A DNA stretch of 13,249 nt. Origin: Candidatus Campylobacter infans (GTDB lineage: Bacteria > Campylobacterota > Campylobacteria > Campylobacterales > Campylobacteraceae). Each line of letters begins with the position of its first letter. Within the stretch, counting starts at the first letter, position 1. The stretch is from contig SPMW01000038.1 in NCBI GenBank assembly GCA_009827235.1, forward strand, positions 1 to 13,249, read 5' to 3'. A program made the position numbers and the translations under genes. The notes beneath the pieces were generated by a model. It was not told the DNA's origin. It was given only the letters and a program-made list of their open reading frames with translations, and ran no database searches. Positions 4,971 through 11,550 of this stretch are shown here, in pieces.

Positions 4971-7900
4971 TTAGGCAAATGTTATGTCGCCACCTGATAC
5001 TTTGTCTTGGGTGTCAATTGTGTTATCCACAACAGCAAGAAGTTTAACGGTAGCCTTCTCAATACCAGTAGTAGAAGTGCCGCCACTTACTGAGAATAAG
5101 TAAGAATTGCCATCGCCAGAGTTAAGTGCGAAAATGGCTTTAGCGCTTGAACTAACACTAATTTTTGATATAGAAGAGCTAGCACCGCTTATAGCATTTA
5201 ATAATGCTTGACCAAGATTTTGCTCTGTAAAGTCTATATTATCAACTCCTTTAAAGAAATATGCTTTTGATCCGCTGATAGTTGTGGTAGCACTAACTTC
5301 ATTGAAGCTACCACTACCACTAAATCCACTAAATGCTCCAGAAACATTTAACATATCATTACCTGATAAGCCGGTGATTGTAGTATGTGGATCGTTACCA
5401 TTTCCTGCTGCGCTTTGTAGCTTGATAGTTTCTTTAATACCATCATCTTTATTTAATTTGATAGTATCCCCAGTATTGATATTTTCTAGTGTGATACCAT
5501 TAGTATTTTGACCGCTAGTGCCTTTGAAACCAGCTAGGTTGATATCTTTATTATCGCCTGTGTCAATAGTTAAAGAGCCAGAACCTGAAAGAGTAAGATT
5601 TAGGTTATCTTTTATGCTATCATAGCTGATTTTTGCACCTGAAGTGCTGCTACCACCTGAAATATCAAGCACTTCAATGCCAGAGATTTTAGTAATTTTT
5701 GTAAAATCTACACTTGTAGTAGAAGCATCTAAGGTTAAGGTATCTTTGCCGTCTCCGCCGTTGATTGTTAGGCCAGTGCCTGCGCCTGATTTTAGTGTGA
5801 TAGTATCATCACCTGCGCCAAGGTTGATTGTAGTAACTGATGCGCCACTTTGAACTTCGATATTATCATTACCAGCACCTGCATCTATTGTACCTACTTT
5901 TGTGCCTGAGCCTGATAGGACAATTTTGTCATCGCCATCGCCAGCGTCTAGGGTGCCTACTGTGCCACTTATATTGATAATGTCTGCGCCCTCGCCTGTG
6001 CTTAGGGTAGCTACATTTGCGCCAGCGTTTATAATAACTGTATCTGCGCCTTTGCCTGTGCTAACATCTTTAATTTTACCGTTATTGATAGTGATAGTGT
6101 CGTTGCTCTCAGTGCCTGTAACTGTAACGGTAGTAGCATCTACTGCTGATTCATCTTGACTAGCATTGCCAAGGTTATTGTCATTTAGAGTTAAGCTACC
6201 GCTTTTAAAATTTGTAATGTTTAGTTTATGGCCTGTTGAGCCAGCAGCGATTTTTAGACTGCTTAGGTTGATATTGTCGTTAGTAGCTGTGCCTTTGCCT
6301 TTTATTTCTAGCTCGGTAATGTCATATTCACCAGTGCCTTCATTCCAAGCGTTTAGTTTTTCGCTACCTAGGGTGATATTTTTGCCGGTAATATCGCTAG
6401 ATTGGATTTTACCTCTACCTGTGATTGTTTGGACATTAGTTAATTTTGTAGTGCTTAGATCTACTACGCCATTTTCAAGTTTTAGGGTGTTATTGCCAGT
6501 GCCACCATTTAGGTTTTTGATAACTGCGCCAGCTGTGATAGCTATGATATCATCGCCATCGCCTGCATCTAGATCTTTTACTCTTGCGCCTGCTGCTACT
6601 GAGATAGTATCAGCACCTGCGCCAGCATTTAGAGTATCTACTTCACCAGCTGTTACAGAAATTTTATCATCGCCTTCGCCAGCTTCTAGGGTTTTTACTT
6701 TACCGCTTACGCTGATAGTGTCGTTACCTGTGCCGGTTGTTAATCTAGTTACTTCGCCACTTACATTAACATTGTCATCGCCTGCGCCTGCTGTTAGGGC
6801 ATTTACTTTACCAGCTACGGTAACTGTGTTTGCGCCGTTGTTTAGTGTTAGAGTATTTACGCTTGCAGCTGAGGCGATAGTAACTTTATCGTTACCTTCG
6901 TTAGAATCTAGGCTAGTTACTTTACCGCTCTCAAGAGTGATAACATCATTGCCAGCTGTGCCGGTGATGGTAACTTTTGTGGCGTCTGTGTTTGCAGCGT
7001 CATCAGAGTTGCCAAGAGAATCGTTGTTTAGTTTGATAGAAGAGTTTTTAACATTTGTAATGTTTAGCTCGTGGCCTGTTGATTCTTCTGCTACTGCAAC
7101 TTTTGTAAGGTCGATAGCACCTGATGCTTTATCTGCTGCTACTTCTAGTTTAGCTGCATCGTATGTGCCTGTGCTTTCGCCAGCTGCGTTTAGTCTTTCT
7201 GTGCCAAGATTAAGAGCTATGCCGTTTAGTTGAGATGCTTTTAATTTGCCCTCGCCACTAATAGCGCTGATGTTAGTTAGAGTTGTTTTAGTTAGATCTA
7301 CTTTGCCATCTGTTAGTTTTAGAGAGTTAGTGCCTGCGCCACCATCAATAGTAGCGTTTGCTACATTTGCTTTGCTGCTTACTGAAATAGTGTCATCGCC
7401 ATTACCAGCGTTTAGTTTGCTAACTTTTGCGCCATCGCCTAGGGTGATGATGTCGTTGCCATTGCCAGCGTTTAGAGTGCTGATTGTGCTTTTTGTAACG
7501 GTGATTTTGTCATCGCCATTGCCAGCGTCTAGGGTAGTTACTTTCGCATTTGATGCGATGATTGTATCATTGCCGTTGCCAGCTTTTAGGGTATCTACAT
7601 TGTTATTTACATTGATAGTGTCATCGCCATCGCCTGTGTCTAGGGTAGTCATCGCGCTATCTACTGTGAAAGTATCGTTGCTTTTACCTTTTATAACTAC
7701 CTCAGCAGCACCTGCAAGGTCTTTTGTGTTTAGGGTGCTTTCTTTGATTCTTGAATCTCTTAGGTTTAGGTTGATAGCGTATAGGTTAGAGATTGAGCCG
7801 ATGTCAGAGCCTGTTAGGGTGCCATTTTCAGCTGTGCCTTTAACTGTAAGATTTAAAGTATCGTTGTAGGTTGTGCTACCTTCGATATTTACGCCACCTT

Positions 7901-8498
7901 CTTCTGCGCCTAGTTTGATTGTAGCGTTGTAAGTTTGAGCGTATTCATCGCTACCTTTTGTAGGCTCTTGTGCGCCTGGTTTTACGGTAGTTTTTTTGCC
8001 ATTTACATATTGGCCTATGAAGCTATTTATATCTTCTTGGATATCATCAATAGATGTTTCAGCATCTACAACTGACATCATGCTTTTTAGTTTAGCTTCT
8101 GATGCTACGCCAGCTGTGAAAGTTTTGATTTTGGTTGAGATTTGCTCTGCAACTGCTAGTTTGTTTTGTAGAGTATACATATCTTCTGTGGTGCTAAGAG
8201 CAGCAGATGAGAATTGCATTACTAAATCGCCAAAGCTTGTGCCAGCTGTTAATGCATCGCTCCAAAATTTGATGCCCTCTTCATCACCTTCTCTGCCTAG
8301 TAGATTCATGTATAGATTTTCAACGAAAGTGGTATTGTTTTTGTTAAAATCTGTATTATTGCGTGTCGCGGCTATTAAATTTACTAAACTAGCAACATTA
8401 GGAGCTGCCACACTAGCCCATGCAACCGCGTCTCCTTCTGCTGGGCGGCCGATAACAGCAAGGTAAGCTTGCTGAACTTGTTGATTTGTTAAAGCCAT
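4971..8498 (-). CDS. S-layer-type RTX repeat protein, type I secreted
   Basis: A 1175-residue, cysteine-free, Gly/Asp/Thr/Ser-rich acidic protein. Residues 1-165 form a DUF4214-like domain, with two copies of the LYxxLxGRxxxxxxxxxW pattern (YLAVIGRPAEGDAVAW at 12-27; LYMNLLGREGDEEGIKFW at 62-79). Three RTX-like arrays follow (about 273-395, 513-675, 795-925) built of 19-21-residue units of the form TLDAGNGDDKITV, with Ca-binding G-x-G-x-D pattern. Between them lie two paralogous non-RTX blocks (389-515 and 668-797). There is no Sec signal. The C-terminus ends in DITFA, an acidic/hydrophobic tail as in type I substrates. Campylobacter S-layer and S-layer-RTX proteins have this plan; it probably coats the cell or is released by a type I exporter, none of which is encoded here. 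AAGGAG precedes the ATG. Surface-layer function is inference; it could be another RTX adhesin. Confidence 0.82.
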   Translation of the reverse strand: MALTNQQVQQAYLAVIGRPAEGDAVAWASVAAPNVASLVNLIAATRNNTDFNKNNTTFVENLYMNLLGREGDEEGIKFWSDALTAGTSFGDLVMQFSSAALSTTEDMYTLQNKLAVAEQISTKIKTFTAGVASEAKLKSMMSVVDAETSIDDIQEDINSFIGQYVNGKKTTVKPGAQEPTKGSDEYAQTYNATIKLGAEEGGVNIEGSTTYNDTLNLTVKGTAENGTLTGSDIGSISNLYAINLNLRDSRIKESTLNTKDLAGAAEVVIKGKSNDTFTVDSAMTTLDTGDGDDTINVNNNVDTLKAGNGNDTIIASNAKVTTLDAGNGDDKITVTKSTISTLNAGNGNDIITLGDGAKVSKLNAGNGDDTISVSSKANVANATIDGGAGTNSLKLTDGKVDLTKTTLTNISAISGEGKLKASQLNGIALNLGTERLNAAGESTGTYDAAKLEVAADKASGAIDLTKVAVAEESTGHELNITNVKNSSIKLNNDSLGNSDDAANTDATKVTITGTAGNDVITLESGKVTSLDSNEGNDKVTIASAASVNTLTLNNGANTVTVAGKVNALTAGAGDDNVNVSGEVTRLTTGTGNDTISVSGKVKTLEAGEGDDKISVTAGEVDTLNAGAGADTISVAAGARVKDLDAGDGDDIIAITAGAVIKNLNGGTGNNTLKLENGVVDLSTTKLTNVQTITGRGKIQSSDITGKNITLGSEKLNAWNEGTGEYDITELEIKGKGTATNDNINLSSLKIAAGSTGHKLNITNFKSGSLTLNDNNLGNASQDESAVDATTVTVTGTESNDTITINNGKIKDVSTGKGADTVIINAGANVATLSTGEGADIINISGTVGTLDAGDGDDKIVLSGSGTKVGTIDAGAGNDNIEVQSGASVTTINLGAGDDTITLKSGAGTGLTINGGDGKDTLTLDASTTSVDFTKITKISGIEVLDISGGSSTSGAKISYDSIKDNLNLTLSGSGSLTIDTGDNKDINLAGFKGTSGQNTNGITLENINTGDTIKLNKDDGIKETIKLQSAAGNGNDPHTTITGLSGNDMLNVSGAFSGFSGSGSFNEVSATTTISGSKAYFFKGVDNIDFTEQNLGQALLNAISGASSSISKISVSSSAKAIFALNSGDGNSYLFSVSGGTSTTGIEKATVKLLAVVDNTIDTQDKVSGGDITFA
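5724..7682 (-). repeat. Internal duplication and RTX arrays in the large gene
   Basis: RTX-like arrays correspond to 7314-7682, 6474-6962 and 5724-6116. The non-RTX block at 6954-7334 (beginning NSLKLTDGKVDL, containing STGHELNITN) is repeated at 6108-6497 (NTLKLENGVVDL, STGHKLNITN). The offset is 279-282 residues, so block plus array was duplicated as a unit of about 840 bases. Confidence 0.75.
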
Positions 8499-8643
8499 TT
8501 AAGACTCCTTTCATTAATGAAAAATGTCTCACAAAATCTAACGATACTTAAAGGGTGTGAGCTGCCTAAATTTAAAATTAAAGTTTAAAAAAAAGGCTGT
8601 GATAAGTAAAGCTAACTCTGTGAATGCGATTCTTACGAATACG
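8499..8643 (-). other. Long 5' leader of the large gene
   Basis: If the promoter at 8650 is used, the mRNA carries about 145 untranslated bases ending in AAGGAG and the ATG. The first bases can fold as a small hairpin (CG-T-ATTC, loop GTAA, GAAT-CG; 8627-8643). Long, structured leaders occur on S-layer transcripts and are linked to high mRNA stability; that link here is inference. Confidence 0.4.
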
Positions 8644-8649
8644 GCGCAA

Positions 8650-8690
8650 ATTATAAGGGGCAAGTGCTTAGAAAATACTTAAAGTAATAA
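8650..8690 (-). promoter_or_regulatory. Promoter of the large gene
   Basis: On the minus strand TATAAT (8655-8650) is preceded by TTTAAGTATTTT about 22 bases upstream. This fits the Campylobacter vegetative consensus of a TTTAAGT-type upstream element plus TATAAT. Start of transcription would be about 8643-8645. Confidence 0.65.
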
Positions 8691-8780
8691 AAATTTTTTT
8701 TAAATTGTTAATGGGGTTTAAAATTTGGAGGTTGTTTGGCTGTGATTTTAGCAAAATTTTAATCAAATGTGCGAAAAAAT

Positions 8781-8786
8781 TATAAT
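8781..8786 (+). promoter_or_regulatory. Possible plus-strand -10 box before the G/T repeat
   Basis: A perfect TATAAT points toward the G/T-rich repeat and the tandem small genes. There is no open reading frame before 8983, so it would drive either a long leader or a short untranslated RNA. Supported only by the hexamer. Confidence 0.3.
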
Positions 8787-8810
8787 GCCTGTGTGGTTTT
8801 GGTGTGGGGT

Positions 8811-8920
8811 GGGCGGGGTTTGGTTTGGTTGGTTATTAGCTGGCACACTAAGCGCGCTTAGCTTTTGAGCTTGCGGGGGCGGGGTTTGGTTTGGTTGGTT
8901 TGGTTGGTTTGGTTGGTTGC
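8811..8920. repeat. G/T-rich repeat with 9-base tandem units
   Basis: GGGCGGGGTTTGGTTTGG and the following TTGGTT occur identically at 8811-8834 and 8877-8900, 66 bases apart. The second copy continues as three perfect units of TTTGGTTGG (8890-8916). A 14-base palindrome, CTAAGCGCGCTTAG (8848-8861), lies between. The strand asymmetry and closely spaced G runs suggest a possible G-quadruplex. The region lies between divergent promoters. Confidence 0.8.
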
Positions 8921-8923
8921 GAA

Positions 8924-8956
8924 AATTTAAGCAAATTTTAAAATTTTGGCTATAAT
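8924..8956 (+). promoter_or_regulatory. Promoter of the tandem small genes and RelE-type toxin
   Basis: TATAAT at 8951-8956 with TTTAAG-type upstream sequence (8926-8931) in the Campylobacter arrangement. Transcription from about 8963 leaves a leader of about 20 nt with AAAGGAT before the ATG at 8983. Confidence 0.65.
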
Positions 8957-8963
8957 TTCGCGC

Positions 8964-9395
8964 AAATTTTAAAGGATAGAAAATGCAAAGAGCTTTAAAC
9001 TATGAAAAATACTTTAATATGACAAAAGAGCAATTAAGAGCCTCTCTTGCGCGGGCTACGCAAAAAGAAAAAAGCAAAATGGCGGAATTTTTTAATGAAG
9101 TTTTGAGCGATGATGAAATTTTAAATGATGATGAAAAGATTTATATGCTTGATGAAGCACCGATTATAAAAGAATTAGATATGGAATTTGCTAAGTTGCC
9201 AAAGCAAGAGCAAGAAAAGCTAAAAGCGGAAGTTAAAGCGCAAATGGGCTTGAAATAATGAAAATAAAATTTTAAAGGATAAAAAATGCAAAGAGCTTTA
9301 AACTATGAAAAATACTTTAATATGACAAAAGAGCAGTTAAGAGCCTCTCTTGCGCGGGCTACGCAAAAAGAAAAAAGCAAAATGGCGGAGTTTTT
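8964..9395 (+). repeat. Tandem duplication of gene starts
   Basis: Positions 8964-9091 and 9267-9394 are nearly identical, offset 303 bases, with about three or four substitutions by eye. The repeat includes the ribosome site and the first 37-38 codons of both small genes. Later parts are related but diverged, with a roughly ten-codon insertion in the second copy. Confidence 0.85.
8983..9258 (+). CDS. Small charged protein, putative antitoxin paralogue 1
   Basis: A 91-residue protein of no family I recognise, predicted mostly helical and highly charged. Residues 1-37 (MQRALNYEKYFNMTKEQL and on to MAEFF) are identical to the next gene product. Both also share EILNDDEK and the C-terminal KLPKQEQE...QMGLK. 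The paralogue sits directly before, and overlaps, a RelE-type toxin, which suggests both are antitoxins of a non-RHH type. Here the stop codon TAA also overlaps an ATG (TAATG), but that frame is only MKIKF and a stop, as if a following toxin gene had been lost. AAAGGAT supports the start. Confidence 0.65.
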   Translation: MQRALNYEKYFNMTKEQLRASLARATQKEKSKMAEFFNEVLSDDEILNDDEKIYMLDEAPIIKELDMEFAKLPKQEQEKLKAEVKAQMGLK

Positions 9396-9591
9396 TATTG
9401 ATATTTTGGGCGTTGATAAAGGTTTGAATGATAAAAGTTTAAATGGTGAAATTTTAAATGATGATGAAAAATCTTACCCGCTTGATGAAGTGCCTGTGAT
9501 ACAAAGAGCAAGGGCGGGATTTGTTAAGTTGCCAAAGCAAGAGCAAGAGCGAATAAGGGCAAAAGTAAGAGCGCAAATGGGTTTAAAATAA
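9286..9591 (+). CDS. Small charged protein, putative antitoxin paralogue 2
   Basis: A 101-residue paralogue of the preceding product, with the first 37 residues identical. A ten-residue insertion (around GLNDKSLNGE, 47-56) precedes the shared EILNDDEK, and the C-terminus KLPKQEQERI...VRAQMGLK is conserved. Its stop TAA shares one base with the ATG of the RelE-type toxin (TAATG), the classic coupling of antitoxin and toxin. AAAGGAT is at 9275-9281. No DNA-binding motif is evident: the conserved N-terminal part may be the operator- or partner-binding region, and the acidic C-terminal helix the toxin-binding one. That division is a guess from analogy. Confidence 0.7.
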   Translation: MQRALNYEKYFNMTKEQLRASLARATQKEKSKMAEFFIDILGVDKGLNDKSLNGEILNDDEKSYPLDEVPVIQRARAGFVKLPKQEQERIRAKVRAQMGLK

Positions 9592-9884
9592 TGCAAGTAG
9601 AGATTAGAAATTCCGCCATAAAAACGCTAGAAAAAATAGAAAATAAAGACAAAATAGCGTTTTATGAAATTAGCTCTTTTTTAGACGACCTAAGCCAAGT
9701 CAAAAACCCTTTTACCCTGCCAAATGTCAAAAAATTAAGCGGTTATAAAGACCGCTGGCGCTGGCGCATAGATAATTACCGCATAATCGGCATTAAAAGC
9801 AAAAATGAGCAAAACCAAGATGTTGTAATTATTATTATTGAGATAGACAAAAGAAGTAGGGTGTATAAGAATTTAGAAAAATAA
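9591..9884 (+). CDS. RelE/ParE-superfamily toxin, second copy type
   Basis: A 97-residue RelE-type protein distinct from the one at 3614. The family core is LPNVKKLSGYKDRWRWRIDN (about 43-62) and YRIIGI, then a strand VVIIIIEIDKR and the closing SRVYKNL with Arg and Tyr in the usual positions. It starts at an ATG sharing one base with the preceding stop codon, so translation should be coupled to paralogue 2. Transcription is probably from 8951. Expected activity is ribosome-dependent mRNA cleavage. It is unusual in having two paralogous candidate antitoxins upstream. Confidence 0.82.
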   Translation: MQVEIRNSAIKTLEKIENKDKIAFYEISSFLDDLSQVKNPFTLPNVKKLSGYKDRWRWRIDNYRIIGIKSKNEQNQDVVIIIIEIDKRSRVYKNLEK

Positions 9885-10014
9885 GCGCACAAAATTTTAA
9901 AATTTGAGCTTGGTAGTAGATATCGGCGCAAAATCAGCGCGGGCAAATTTTAAAATTTGGGCTGGGTAGTATATCAGGGCAAATTAACGCGGGCAAAATC
10001 AGCATAAACAAATT
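9885..10014. repeat. Short repeat, two copies downstream of hicB
   Basis: Two copies of a roughly 43-base element lie at 9906-9947 and 9959-10000. The consensus is GGGCTGGGTAGTA, then TATCAGGGCAAAATTA, then GCGCGGGCAAA. A third copy is at 10572-10614, on the other side of hicAB and in the same orientation. Palindromic CAAATTTTAAAATTTG-type sequence between the convergent genes may serve as a bidirectional terminator. Confidence 0.7.
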
Positions 10015-10266
10015 TTAGCTATATTTAAAGAATTTATCGGTTTTTTGTTTTGGCTCTTTTATAGTTTTACCCTCTGCCAAATCTACTTCAACAACAAACG
10101 CAAAGGCCTTTTTTACATCTGCGATTGCTTCGGCTTCGCTCTTGCCATCGCCCATAATATAAGGAAAATCCTTATAACTTGCAAAATATCCGCCACCTTC
10201 ATCAGCTGAGAGTTTGCGCACTATGATTTCATAGGGTAAGTTCATATAATAATCTAAATTTTTCAT
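10015..10266 (-). CDS. hicB: HicB family antitoxin
   Basis: An 83-residue HicB-type antitoxin. The degenerate RNase H-like fold is visible as YEIIVRKLSADEGGGYFASY (12-31) followed by KDFPYIMGDGKSEAEAIADV (32-51), with the typical pattern of a strand, a Gly-rich turn, an aromatic strand and GxSxxEA leading into a helix. There is no clear C-terminal helix-turn-helix or RHH domain, so it is a short form. It follows hicA with a four-base ATGA overlap, and AAAGGA lies within the end of hicA. HicB binds HicA and blocks its RNase activity. Confidence 0.85.
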   Translation of the reverse strand: MKNLDYYMNLPYEIIVRKLSADEGGGYFASYKDFPYIMGDGKSEAEAIADVKKAFAFVVEVDLAEGKTIKEPKQKTDKFFKYS

Positions 10267-10493
10267 TTTTCATCCTTTAATGCTTTTAAAACTTTCTTAA
10301 CATATATTACTTTCACAGGTCTTTTGTATGGTATTGTTAAAGTTTCTTTATTTTCTTTTCTAAATTGCCAATGTGATGAACCGTTATTCATTGCTCTATA
10401 TCCTGCGTTTTCAAGCAACTTTTTGAGAACTTCAAATTTAACATCTATTGGATTATTTTCTAAATCTTTAATGAGTTTTTCATATTTACTCAT
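10263..10493 (-). CDS. hicA: HicA family mRNA interferase toxin
   Basis: A 76-residue HicA toxin with a double-stranded-RNA-binding-like fold. The motif KLLENAGYRAMNNGSSHWQF (25-44) holds the catalytic His41 in the GSSH turn, and the following TLTIPYKRPVKVIYVKKVLK is the usual strand and final helix. It lies upstream of hicB, the common order. No strong Shine-Dalgarno sequence precedes the ATG (GCAATATT), so toxin translation may be weak relative to HicB, which has AAAGGA. A promoter lies about 30 bases upstream. Confidence 0.88.
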   Translation of the reverse strand: MSKYEKLIKDLENNPIDVKFEVLKKLLENAGYRAMNNGSSHWQFRKENKETLTIPYKRPVKVIYVKKVLKALKDEK

Positions 10494-10522
10494 AATATTG
10501 CTTTTTTTATTTTTTGTGTTAT

Positions 10523-10549
10523 ATTATAAGATAATTTTTAAAAAGTCAA
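10523..10549 (-). promoter_or_regulatory. Promoter of hicAB
   Basis: Minus-strand TTGACT (10549-10544) and TATAAT (10528-10523) with a 15-base spacer, a little short. The -35 wording ATTGACTTTT is shared with the RHH/RelE operon promoter at 4160, unlike the -35-poor promoters of the other genes here. Start of transcription is near 10516. Confidence 0.65.
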
Positions 10550-10571
10550 TAATATTTTGGATTTAAAATCA

Positions 10572-10614
10572 GGGCTGGGTAGTAGCTATCAGGGAAAAAT
10601 TAGCGCGGGTAAAA
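10572..10614. repeat. Third copy of the hicAB-flanking repeat
   Basis: GGGCTGGGTAGTAG, TATCAGGG and GCGCGGG match the two copies at 9906-10000 in order and orientation. This copy lies between the hicAB promoter and the end of the membrane-protein gene. Nothing else is seen in 10550-10629. Confidence 0.7.
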
Positions 10615-10629
10615 CCAAATAAATAAATT

Positions 10630-11295
10630 TTAAATCAGCATAAAGCCATCAAAGGCCAAATAAAGCCCATAAAGTGCTATAAATACGCTTATGGAGATGC
10701 TGGCTGTGCTTTTAAACTTAGCATTTAATGCGCTAGCAAAAGAGCTAAAAAGCACGAGCGCAGGCAGTGTGCAAAGCCCAAAAATCAGCATAATTAGCAA
10801 GCTTTCAAAGGCTGAGCCACTAGAAAAACTAAGGGCTAAAAAATAATACACAATCCCGCAAGGTATCAAGCCATTTAAAAAACCAAGTAAAGCAATATAT
10901 AAAGGCTGAAAGCGCGTGTTAAGCGTGCGAAATTTAGCACCTATGCCTAAAATAAAGCGTGAAACTCGGGCATTTTCTATAAATGCCAAAAGCTTGCCAC
11001 GCACAAGCGATCCAATGCCAAAAAGCACCATAAAAAGCCCTGCTACAAATAAAACAAAGCCTTTTGCGCTAGGGCTTAAAATGACGGCTTGTCCAAAAAG
11101 CCCAAAACAAAGCCCAAGCAAGCAGTAAGCAAAAATGCGCGTCGTGTGGTAAAGTGCGATAAAAAGGGCTTTGTGGCGGGTTTTGGCTAAATTGCTACTT
11201 AGCATAAGAGCAAAGCCCCCGCACATTCCAACGCAATGCGAAAAGCTTGAAATAATCGCTACAAAAATAACATTTAATAAAAGTGCCGTATCCAT
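10630..11295 (-). CDS. TauE/SafE-DsbD_2-like integral membrane protein
   Basis: A 221-residue protein with about six membrane helices in two related halves. The first half begins with SHCVGMCGGF (19-28), and the second with GFLNGLIPCGIVYY (138-151). This pairing of a Cys/Met-rich GMCGG motif and NGxxPCG is typical of the 'sulfite exporter TauE/SafE family' proteins with a DsbD_2/UreH-like membrane domain. These are common in epsilonproteobacteria and are often linked to cytochrome oxidase maturation or metal and thiol handling. Conserved polar residues in YHTTRIFAY (49-57) fit that group. Specific substrate unknown. It is monocistronic and divergent from a cation transporter. The start has no ribosome site but lies two or three bases after the predicted transcription start (leaderless). 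Confidence 0.8.
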   Translation of the reverse strand: MDTALLLNVIFVAIISSFSHCVGMCGGFALMLSSNLAKTRHKALFIALYHTTRIFAYCLLGLCFGLFGQAVILSPSAKGFVLFVAGLFMVLFGIGSLVRGKLLAFIENARVSRFILGIGAKFRTLNTRFQPLYIALLGFLNGLIPCGIVYYFLALSFSSGSAFESLLIMLIFGLCTLPALVLFSSFASALNAKFKSTASISISVFIALYGLYLAFDGFMLI

Positions 11296-11304
11296 AAGGG
11301 CGCA

Positions 11305-11313
11305 ATTTTAGCA
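11305..11313 (-). promoter_or_regulatory. Extended -10 of the TauE-like gene, leaderless
   Basis: Minus-strand TGCTAAAAT is a TG-N extended -10. Transcription would start about 11297-11299 and the ATG is at 11295, so the message would be essentially leaderless. GCGCCCTT between box and start has no Shine-Dalgarno character. Confidence 0.45.
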
Positions 11314-11366
11314 AAAATATGCGAAATTTGGGGTGATTTTGCCACAAAATAAAATAAAGCTTAATT

Positions 11367-11375
11367 TGCTAAAAT
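11367..11375 (+). promoter_or_regulatory. Extended -10 of the CDF transporter gene
   Basis: Plus-strand TGCTAAAAT, identical to the divergent element at 11305-11313. It would give a leader of about 170 nt running through the AT-rich tandem repeats. Confidence 0.5.
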
Positions 11376-11399
11376 GCCGATTGTTTTTGAAATTTTTTG

Positions 11400-11550
11400 G
11401 AGAAAAAATTAAAATTTTGGATTTAATGTTTTTAAATTTTAAAGCGAAAAAAATTAAAATTTACCTTTAAATTTTAAAGCGAAAAAATTAAAATTTTACC
11501 TTTAATGCTTTTAAATTTTAAAGAGAAAAAATTAAAATTTTGGATTTAAG
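11400..11550 (+). repeat. AT-rich tandem repeats in the CDF leader, with two 14-codon mini-ORFs
   Basis: Four units of 31-44 bases with the plan G(A/C)GAAAAAATTAAAATTT, TTT-rich middle, then TTTTAAATTTTAAA, starting at about 11400, 11444, 11479 and 11523. Units 1 and 3 each contain an ATG (11426 and 11505) that opens a 14-codon frame: MFLNFKAKKIKIYL and MLLNFKEKKLKFWI. The second ends one base before the transporter ATG. The GGATTTAA before the first mini-ORF matches the GGATTTAAG before the real gene, so the repeats duplicate the initiation region. Confidence 0.7.

Noticed and set aside
5284..8466. Long plus-strand open frames opposite the large gene
   Set aside because: They mirror the repetitive G-x-G-x-D codons of the minus-strand gene, lack ribosome sites and give low-complexity Leu/Pro/Ser/Val-rich products.
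8811..8920. CRISPR array
   Set aside because: The units are 9 bases, contiguous and without unique spacers; it is a simple tandem repeat.
9906..10614. Integron attC sites around hicAB
   Set aside because: The copies lack the paired inverted R boxes of attC sites, and no integrase is present.
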